Of a DNA stretch of 64,000 bases, positions 58,688 through 64,000 are shown one piece after another. Location of the stretch: the NCBI GenBank assembly GCA_963816975.1, contig CAWFMD010000006.1, positions 682,001-746,000 on the forward strand. The letters run 5' to 3'. The notes under the pieces were generated by a model. That model had not been told where the DNA came from and did no database searches. It saw only the letters and a program-made list of their open reading frames with translations. The DNA comes from DASRIA01 sp963816975. Lineage in GTDB: Bacteria; Actinomycetota; Thermoleophilia; Solirubrobacterales; JBBDJG01. The translations under genes were made by a program, and so were the position numbers. Every line of letters starts with the position of its first letter. Position 1 is the first letter of the stretch.

Positions 58688-59536
58688 ATGCCCGAGTTGC
58701 CCGAGGTCGAGATCACCGCACGGCGCCTGCACCGCGCGCTGGCGGGAGCCACGATCGAGTCGGCGCTTGCGCCGGGAATGGTCACGATGAAGACGTTCGA
58801 CCCGCCCGTCTCGTCGCTTGCGGGCCGCACGATCGCAGGGGTGCGGCGCATCGGGAAGATGCCCGTCGTGGAGCTGGGCGACCTGTCGCTGCTGATTCAC
58901 CTGATGTCGGCGGGCCGGCTGCAGCTGTGGGACAAGCGTGCGTCGCTGCGCGACAAGGCGTCGCGGCTCCTGATCCGCGTCGACGGTGACCGCGAGCTAC
59001 GGCTGCGCGAGTTCGGCACGAAGCAGCGTGCATGGGCGAAGCTGCTCCCGCCGGACGCGGTCGACTCGGACGAGGCGGTCGTTACGTTGGGACCGGAGGC
59101 CTGGCCCGCCCCGGACCCGCAGGTGTTCGCCGAACTGGTGCGCCAGCCGCGGCACCTTCACCCGCTGCTGCGCGATCAGCGCGCGATTGCGGGCATCGGG
59201 CGCTCGTGGGCCGACGAGATCCTGTGGGAGGCTCGGCTTTCCCCCTTCCAGCGCGGGTCGGAGCTGGACGACGAAGCGGTCGAGCGGCTGCGCCTTGCGG
59301 GTGCACGAGTGCTGGGCGCGGCCCTCGAGCACTACGAGCGGGTGATCGGGGACACGGTGCCGGACAAGCTCCCGATGCCGCTGCAGGTGCACCGCCGCGA
59401 CGGCGAGCCGTGCCCCCGCTGTGGCGCCGCCCTCCAAAGCGTGCATTACAAGGACTACGTGATGACGTACTGCCCGGACGAGCAGACCGGCGGAAAGGTA
59501 TACAAGGACAGGCGCTTATCGCGCCTGCTGAAGTGA
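58688..59536 (+). CDS. Formamidopyrimidine-DNA glycosylase family protein (Fpg/Nei)
   Basis: A 282-aa base-excision repair glycosylase/AP lyase. The N-terminus is PELPEVEITARRL, with catalytic Pro2 and Glu3 after Met removal; a middle H2TH domain holds IAGIGRSWADEILWEA. The C-terminal zinc finger reads CPRCG...TYCPDEQTGG: the fourth Cys of the usual C-x2-C-x16-C-x2-C is Glu, and the Arg that normally recognises oxidised G in the finger is not obvious. The protein may bind zinc differently, or favour substrates of the Nei type. The gene starts 3 bp after pcm. Confidence 0.88.
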   Translation: MPELPEVEITARRLHRALAGATIESALAPGMVTMKTFDPPVSSLAGRTIAGVRRIGKMPVVELGDLSLLIHLMSAGRLQLWDKRASLRDKASRLLIRVDGDRELRLREFGTKQRAWAKLLPPDAVDSDEAVVTLGPEAWPAPDPQVFAELVRQPRHLHPLLRDQRAIAGIGRSWADEILWEARLSPFQRGSELDDEAVERLRLAGARVLGAALEHYERVIGDTVPDKLPMPLQVHRRDGEPCPRCGAALQSVHYKDYVMTYCPDEQTGGKVYKDRRLSRLLK

Positions 59537-59547
59537 CTCGGTAGCGG

Positions 59548-60348
59548 TCAGGCCTCCGCGCCGATCAGCAGCGCGAGCTGCCGGGACTGGGCGACCAAGG
59601 TGCCGTCGGGCGCCCACAGCTCACCCTGCTCGTCGAAGAAGCCGTCACGCACGAGGCGGCTGTGAAACCTCCCGAGCAGCAGCGAGTCGGGCAGCGGCAG
59701 CGCAGCGCGGAACATCACGCTCATCTCGATCGTGGGAGCCGCCGCGAGCGCCTGCAAGCGGGGCCACGGCGCCGGATACCACGCGTCTGCGAGCACGAGC
59801 AACGTGCGCGCGTCGACGGGCCGTTCCTCGAGTAGGCCGAGCCAGCCTCCCGTCTCCGCATGTGCGGCGCGGCTGAACGGGGGCTCGCCGAAGCGGCGCT
59901 GCATGGTCAACCGGCCGGCAAACGGCGGCGGACTCTCACCGGGCACGTTTCCGCGCGTGATCGTGCGCTCGCCCGGCGGCTCCACGTCGGGCATCGGCGC
60001 CTCGCACAGCTCCGGCCCGGGCCACGCCGCGGAGAAGGCGCCGACCCCCAGCGCGATCAGCTTCCCGTCCTGCTCCAGCCGCGCGGTCGCGGTGGTGAGC
60101 GAGCGCCCCACCCGTTCGACCACTGGCCGCACGGTGATCGCCCCCGCATGCGGCGGACGCAGGAAGTAGACGTTCAATGACCGCGGCGCGCGGCGCGGGT
60201 CATCGACCGCACGCTCCATGCCGTGGTGAACGATCGCCATCACGTATCCGCCGAGCGGCCCGCGCGGCGTCCACCAATGCTCCACGATCGCACTCTCGTA
60301 CTCGCCCTCGCCGGTGCGCCGCAAGGCGGTGTCGTCGTCGAGTCCCAT
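59548..60348 (-). CDS. Acyl-CoA thioesterase family protein (double hot-dog)
   Basis: A 266-aa TesB-like protein with two hot-dog domains. Seen: the N-terminal GPLGGYVMAIVHHGMERAV, RSLNVYFLRPPHAGAITVRPVVER and the C-terminal LPDSLLLGRFHSRLVRDGFFDEQGELWAPDGTLVAQSRQLAL. Substrate chain length is unknown. The ATG at 60348 lies 10 nt after TAGGGT (minus strand); GTG at 60360 is an alternative. It is convergent with the glycosylase gene and divergent from the FKBP gene. Confidence 0.82.
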   Translation of the reverse strand: MGLDDDTALRRTGEGEYESAIVEHWWTPRGPLGGYVMAIVHHGMERAVDDPRRAPRSLNVYFLRPPHAGAITVRPVVERVGRSLTTATARLEQDGKLIALGVGAFSAAWPGPELCEAPMPDVEPPGERTITRGNVPGESPPPFAGRLTMQRRFGEPPFSRAAHAETGGWLGLLEERPVDARTLLVLADAWYPAPWPRLQALAAAPTIEMSVMFRAALPLPDSLLLGRFHSRLVRDGFFDEQGELWAPDGTLVAQSRQLALLIGAEA

Positions 60349-60428
60349 CGGACGCGGCACCCTAGACGAGCCGGTTCGTCATAGTGTGCGCCCTTCGCAC
60401 CCTTGCCCCCGCCTCGACCAGGATGGTG

Positions 60429-61022
60429 ATGATGACTCGCCCCCGCCTCGTCCTTGCCCTGCTCGCCGCCGCCCTGCTCGCGGCCGGTTGTGGCGACGAC
60501 AACTCCGGCAGCTCGGATCAGGCCGCCACCGAGACCGAGACCCAGACCCAGACGACCCCTACGCAGACCACCCCCGAGCCCGAGCAGGCGAGCGCGCCAA
60601 AGGCGAAGAAGGTGAAGCCATCCGCCGGTGAAGCGGACCCGAATCGCAGGCCGACGGTGCCGCAGGGCACCGGCGATCCTCCCACGAGGCTGGTGGTGCA
60701 GGACCTGATCGTGGGCACGGGCGCGCGCGCGCAGGCGGGGGACACGGTCAAGGTGCAGTACGTCGGCGTGCTGTTCAGCAACGGCAAGCGGTTCGACGCG
60801 TCCTGGCAGGGCGTGAAGCCCGGCCCCGGATTCGAGTTCCCGCTCGGGGGCGGCCAGGTGATCCCCGGCTGGGACCAGGGTGTCGTGGGCATGCGCGTGG
60901 GCGGGCGCCGCAAGCTGATCATCCCGCCCGACCTCGCCTACGGGGCGCAGGGCTTCCCGCCCGACATCCCGCCGGACGCCACGCTGATCTTCGACATCGA
61001 CCTCGAGCGAGCGGGGAGCTAG
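60429..61022 (+). CDS. FKBP-type peptidyl-prolyl isomerase lipoprotein
   Basis: A 197-aa exported isomerase. The N-terminal signal peptide ends in the lipobox LLAAGC, so it is predicted to be lipid-anchored outside the membrane. A Thr/Gln/Glu-rich linker precedes the FKBP domain (about 85-197), with the active-site DTVKVQYVGVLFSNGKRFDAS, FPLGGGQVIPGWDQGVVGMRVGG and PPDLAYG. Four alternative start codons lie within 12 bp (60423-60432); 60429 is 6 nt after ACCAGG. A -10-like TAGTGT is at 60382-60387. Confidence 0.9.
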   Translation: MMTRPRLVLALLAAALLAAGCGDDNSGSSDQAATETETQTQTTPTQTTPEPEQASAPKAKKVKPSAGEADPNRRPTVPQGTGDPPTRLVVQDLIVGTGARAQAGDTVKVQYVGVLFSNGKRFDASWQGVKPGPGFEFPLGGGQVIPGWDQGVVGMRVGGRRKLIIPPDLAYGAQGFPPDIPPDATLIFDIDLERAGS

Positions 61023-61026
61023 TCGC

Positions 61027-61830
61027 TCACGCGGCGAAGAACCGCGCCAGCTCCTCGCCGATCCGGTCCGGTGCCTCCTCCTGCAGGAAGTGGCCGCAGT
61101 CGGGCAGTGCCGTGACCTCGGCCTGAGGCAGGTCGTGCTGCACCCGCGCCATCGTGCGCGCGACGTCCGGCAGGATGCGGTCGCGCTCGCCGTAGACGAT
61201 CCGCACCGGCACCTCCAGCGAAGGCAGCAGGCGCTCGATCTCGGCGAAGCCCTCGATCGAGAGGCCGATTCCGGCGGCGGCCAGCGCGCGGCGCGAGTCG
61301 GCGTCGGCGAACGGCTCGCGCACGGCCGCGACGACCTCCTCGGTGAGGTTGGCTTCGTCCGCCAGACCGAGCCGCATCGCAGCCTCGAGCCCGGCGGGGC
61401 TGGTCAGCTGCTCGCGCAGCTCCGGCTCGCTGCACGCCTTGATGAACGCCATCACGGCTTCGGAGAAGTCCGGATACAGCAGTGTGTTCAACAGCGCCAG
61501 CCGGGTCACGCGCTGCGGCCGGTGGACGGCCCAGTGAACACCCACGGGCCCGCCCAGGTCGTGCACGGCGAGGCCGACCTCGTCGATGTCGAGTACCGCG
61601 AGCAGCTCGTCCAGCGTCGACTCGAACAAGTCGAAGTCGTACTGCACGTCGAGCGGCTTGTCGGAGGCGCCGAAGCCCGGCAGGTCGGGTGCGATCACGC
61701 GGTTGCGGCGGGCGATCGGCACCATCACGTTGCGCCACAGAAACGAGGAGGTCGGCCAGCCGTGCAGCAGCACCACCGGCGGGCCCGACCCCGCCGCGCG
61801 GTAGGCGATCCTCATGCCGTTCGCTGTCAC
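61027..61830 (-). CDS. Alpha/beta hydrolase (haloalkane dehalogenase/epoxide hydrolase-like)
   Basis: A 267-aa alpha/beta hydrolase. The nucleophile elbow is AVHDLGGPVGV, with an Asp nucleophile rather than Ser, as in dehalogenases and epoxide hydrolases. HGWPTSSFLWRNVM forms the oxyanion region; the late DCGHFLQEEAPDRIGEEL supplies the catalytic His. A halide-binding Trp pair cannot be assigned by eye, so a dehalogenase activity is uncertain. It converges on the FKBP gene with 4 bp between stops. GTG at 61830 is chosen; ATG 61815 is an alternative. Confidence 0.85.
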   Translation of the reverse strand: MTANGMRIAYRAAGSGPPVVLLHGWPTSSFLWRNVMVPIARRNRVIAPDLPGFGASDKPLDVQYDFDLFESTLDELLAVLDIDEVGLAVHDLGGPVGVHWAVHRPQRVTRLALLNTLLYPDFSEAVMAFIKACSEPELREQLTSPAGLEAAMRLGLADEANLTEEVVAAVREPFADADSRRALAAAGIGLSIEGFAEIERLLPSLEVPVRIVYGERDRILPDVARTMARVQHDLPQAEVTALPDCGHFLQEEAPDRIGEELARFFAA

Positions 61831-61916
61831 GGTCTCGAGCGCGGTGATTACCGTGCGACCCTAACCGAAAGCCTGCGACGAACCGCGCCCGCCGCGGCGG
61901 GTCCGAAGACGGTGCG

Positions 61917-62891
61917 TCAGGCGGCGGCCGCGGGGCGGCGCTCTGCGCCCTCGATCGTGTTCACGATCTCTGTGAGCACACCGGCAGCGCGATCGTTGTC
62001 GATCTGGCAGGTGCCGGCCGCCTCGTGGCCACCACCGCCGTAGATGAGCATCAGGCGGCCGATGTTGAATGTCGAAGAGCGGTCGATGATCGAGCGGCCG
62101 ACCGCTAACACGGTGTTCTGCCGGCGCAGGCCCCAGAGGACGTGCACGGAGACGGTGCACTGGGGATGGAGCGCGTAGACCATGAAGCGGTTGGTCGGAT
62201 AGATCACCTCTTCATCGCGAAGGTCGAGCACGACCGCGCGTCCGTGCACCGTCGAGCAGCGCAGGATCTGCTCCTTTGCCGCCTCGGAGTGCTCACGGTA
62301 GAGCGCGACTCGCTCGGCGACATCAGGATGCTCGAGGATCTCATCGATGCTGTGCTCGAGGCAGAAGTCGATCAGCTGCATCATCAGGTCGTAGTTGGAG
62401 ATGCGGAAGTCCCGGAAGCGGCCCAGCCCGGTGCGGGGGTCCATCAGGAAGCTGAGCAGGATCCAGCCCGTGGGATCGAGGATCTCGCTCTCGTTGAACT
62501 TCGCGGCGTCGGCCTTGTCGACGGCCTCCATGATCTTGTCGCTGACGCGCGGGAAGCGCTCCGATCCGCCGAAGTACTCGTAGACGACGCGTGCGGCCGA
62601 GTCGGCGCTGGAGATCGCGATGCGGTTGCCCGCGTCCTCGATCACGCGCAGGTCCTCCGAGCTGTGGTGGTCGAACGACAGTGCGACCTCGGGGCTGTAC
62701 GGCAGGTTCGTGGTGATGTCGTTGGAGGTGAGCTCGACCTTCCCGTCCTGCACGTCCTTGGGGTGGACGAACAGGATGTCCGCGAGGATTCCGAGCTCCT
62801 TCAGCAGCGCGGCGCAGACGAGACCGTCGAAGTCGCTGCGGGTGACGAGGCGGTGTGCGCCCACGGGGGGAGTCACGAAATCGTCGGGCAT
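61917..62891 (-). CDS. DHH superfamily phosphoesterase (exopolyphosphatase-like)
   Basis: A 324-aa DHH-DHHA1 protein. The metal site is built from VTRSDFDGLVCAALL, SFDHHSSEDLRV and SADSAARVVYEYFGG, with the DHHA1 domain ending in GGGGHEAAGTCQI. Members hydrolyse polyphosphate, nano-RNA, pAp or cyclic dinucleotides. I cannot choose between these from sequence; the length and lack of a membrane or PAS part argue against GdpP-type enzymes. The start is ATG at 62891, complete at both ends. A tRNA gene lies 104 bp upstream on the same strand. Confidence 0.85.
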   Translation of the reverse strand: MPDDFVTPPVGAHRLVTRSDFDGLVCAALLKELGILADILFVHPKDVQDGKVELTSNDITTNLPYSPEVALSFDHHSSEDLRVIEDAGNRIAISSADSAARVVYEYFGGSERFPRVSDKIMEAVDKADAAKFNESEILDPTGWILLSFLMDPRTGLGRFRDFRISNYDLMMQLIDFCLEHSIDEILEHPDVAERVALYREHSEAAKEQILRCSTVHGRAVVLDLRDEEVIYPTNRFMVYALHPQCTVSVHVLWGLRRQNTVLAVGRSIIDRSSTFNIGRLMLIYGGGGHEAAGTCQIDNDRAAGVLTEIVNTIEGAERRPAAAA

Positions 62892-62995
62892 GGGGACAGG
62901 ATCGGAAGATCAGCCGCGCGGCTTGAGCGCTGCCGCGCGGACCGGGTCACCCAGCGGACGAGCGAAGCGGACCCCGTGCGGGGGCGGTTCCTTCA

Positions 62996-63069
<74 letters not shown>

Positions 63070-63177
63070 GCGAACCGCCAATTATAGATTCGGCCGCCGG
63101 GGCCCTGCGGCGGCGCCCGGTGAACGAGACCGTGCACCGTGGCACGCGTCGCCCACATTTGCAAAGGTATCGAGGCG

Positions 63178-63693
63178 ATGAGCAGCCTCGATGACGCCAT
63201 CCGCGAGCATCTCGAGCTGAAACGCCGCCTCGGCGCCTCCGACGACGAGATCAAGCAAAAGGAGGCCGAGGCCTTCGGCAAGGGAGAGCGGCCTGCGCGA
63301 CTCTCGCCGCAGGAGGCGGAGCCGACGCCTGCCGAGCCCGGCCCTGAGCCGGACGCGCGCGAACAGCCCTTCACCGACGAGGAGCTGGTCGCCGCCGAGC
63401 CGGCCCCCAACGGTGAGCACAGCACCGCGGAATGGGACCCCGTCGACTTTCCCTCGACGCAGCGCACCAGCACGGCCGACGAGATCTTCGAGCCCGACGA
63501 GGTGCCGGCCGATGAGTCACTCACGGTGCGCGACGAGCGGCGGTTGCATGAAGATCCCGTCGAAGAGCCACCGACCCCTGGCCTCGCGGCGGAAGACGTG
63601 CTCGAGGAGACGCCGGAGTTCCTGGAGGAGACGCCGGAGCATGACCGGCTCTGGTTCGAGCAGCGCCCGCCCAAGGACTTCGACTTCGACTGA
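63178..63693 (+). CDS. Acidic hypothetical protein
   Basis: A 171-aa protein with no recognised domain. The first 40 residues form a charged helix (SSLDDAIREHLELKRRLGASDDEI) followed by a Pro/Glu/Asp-rich, probably disordered tail ending DFDFD. Composition is strongly acidic overall. The ATG follows GAGG, and its codon use and GC-rich third positions are like its neighbours. Similar short proteins in Thermoleophilia are plausible but I cannot name one. It is followed at 53 bp by a terminator-like hairpin. Confidence 0.6.
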   Translation: MSSLDDAIREHLELKRRLGASDDEIKQKEAEAFGKGERPARLSPQEAEPTPAEPGPEPDAREQPFTDEELVAAEPAPNGEHSTAEWDPVDFPSTQRTSTADEIFEPDEVPADESLTVRDERRLHEDPVEEPPTPGLAAEDVLEETPEFLEETPEHDRLWFEQRPPKDFDFD

Positions 63694-63745
63694 GAGACGG
63701 CGTCGGTCCGTCAGCGGATCGACGAGTGGGCTGCGACGCAAGATG

Positions 63746-63779
63746 GGACGGGGCCGGCGCAATGGTGCCGGCCCCGTCC
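63746..63779 (+). terminator. Long GC-rich hairpin after the acidic protein gene
   Basis: Fifteen base pairs (GGACGGGGCCGGCGC with GTGCCGGCCCCGTCC, one G-T) enclose an AATG loop. No T-run follows, as in many high-GC actinobacterial terminators. It lies 53 bp after the stop of the acidic protein gene. Confidence 0.6.
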
Positions 63780-63961
63780 TGGCGTCCGTGCCGCTCCTGT
63801 GAGAGGCCAAGCCCCTCGCAGAGAGATCGGAACTCCGTCTCCGCCCGCAGTGATTCGTCAGCGCCGACCGGCACGGCAAGCGCCGCTCCCTCAAACCCGG
63901 ACATGTGTCCAGAGCAGGGCCCCGGAGCCAGACCACCCGCCCGACTACCATTTCCCGCAAC

Positions 63962-64000
63962 GTGCGCATAGATCAGATACTCAGCAACCGGCAGGAGCCC
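63962..64000 (+). CDS. Possible start of methylenetetrahydrofolate reductase (metF), cut by the window end
   Basis: From a GTG at 63962 the frame runs open to the end of the window and gives MRIDQILSNRQEP. MetF proteins often begin with R-I-D-x-I-L followed by FSFEFFPPK, so this is a likely but unproven assignment from 13 codons. A -10-like TACCAT lies 10 nt upstream. The 182 bp before it, after the hairpin, hold no gene I can support and no riboswitch that I recognise. Confidence 0.35.
   Translation, partial: MRIDQILSNRQEP

Noticed and set aside
63780..63961. SAM, SAH or cobalamin riboswitch before the possible metF
   Set aside because: I could not find the conserved cores of these classes in the leader.

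Overview
The window is about 64 kb of very GC-rich, tightly packed bacterial DNA. Gene content points to a deep-branching actinobacterium, most likely class Thermoleophilia (Solirubrobacter/Conexibacter-like); this is inferred from gene families and order, not from a marker search. Support: the dnaN-recF-DUF721-gyrB-gyrA origin block, the actinobacterial fhaA-fhaB-pstP-ftsW/rodA-pbpA-pknB block, split transhydrogenase genes, many GTG/TTG starts, and frequent start codons placed 6-8 nt after a TANNNT -10 element with no Shine-Dalgarno (leaderless style). I see no IS element, prophage, CRISPR array or rRNA.

Layout. (1) 1-7091: replication block (end of dnaN, recF, DUF721, gyrB, gyrA). (2) 7114-10267, minus: HNH endonuclease, prephenate dehydratase, DUF4446 membrane protein, membrane-anchored CARDB-like protein. 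(3) 10452-18596, plus: envelope-growth operon with two FHA proteins, PP2C phosphatase, FtsW/RodA, PBP transpeptidase, PASTA kinase and D-Ala-D-Ala ligase, mostly joined by 4-base stop/start overlaps; a second membrane kinase with a discoidin-like outer domain converges on it. (4) 20207-23672: DsbA-like protein, then purM, uppP and dedA on the minus strand. (5) 23739-41485: a large surface-glycan cluster: DegT aminotransferase, membrane nucleotide-sugar dehydratase, LytR_C and FlgD-like surface proteins, O-antigen ligase/polymerase, flippase, a glycerol-1-phosphate cassette (CDP-alcohol phosphotransferase, cytidylyltransferase, G1P dehydrogenase), YjbQ, three glycosyltransferases, a short PglC-like phosphoglycosyl transferase and a secreted PGRP amidase. 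A three-copy 65-bp tandem repeat fills the divergent promoter between two glycosyltransferases. (6) 41556-50700: DUF3105 protein, amine oxidase, hydrolase, a sigma factor fused to an anti-sigma-like zinc finger and membrane region, pntAA-pntAB-pntB, lemA-htpX. (7) 50697-64000: a 1166-aa GAF/PAS/SpoIIE phosphatase, SnoaL-like protein, topoisomerase IB, DUF6328 protein, Ni/Co transporter behind a structured leader, PfpI protein, PCMT, an Fpg/Nei-family glycosylase, thioesterase, FKBP lipoprotein, hydrolase, DHH phosphoesterase, tRNA-Ala(CGC), an acidic unknown, and probably the first codons of metF.

How the genes may work together. Region 3 couples peptidoglycan synthesis to Ser/Thr phosphorylation and supplies D-Ala-D-Ala; uppP recycles the undecaprenyl carrier that both peptidoglycan and the region 5 glycan need. 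In region 5 the dehydratase, aminotransferase and PglC-like transferase could make and load an amino-deoxy sugar on the carrier, with elongation, flipping and ligation by the other enzymes. The unusual part is the G1P cassette, which suggests an sn-glycerol-1-phosphate or related phosphodiester group made as a CDP-activated intermediate. I regard it as the best candidate in the window for an undescribed pathway.
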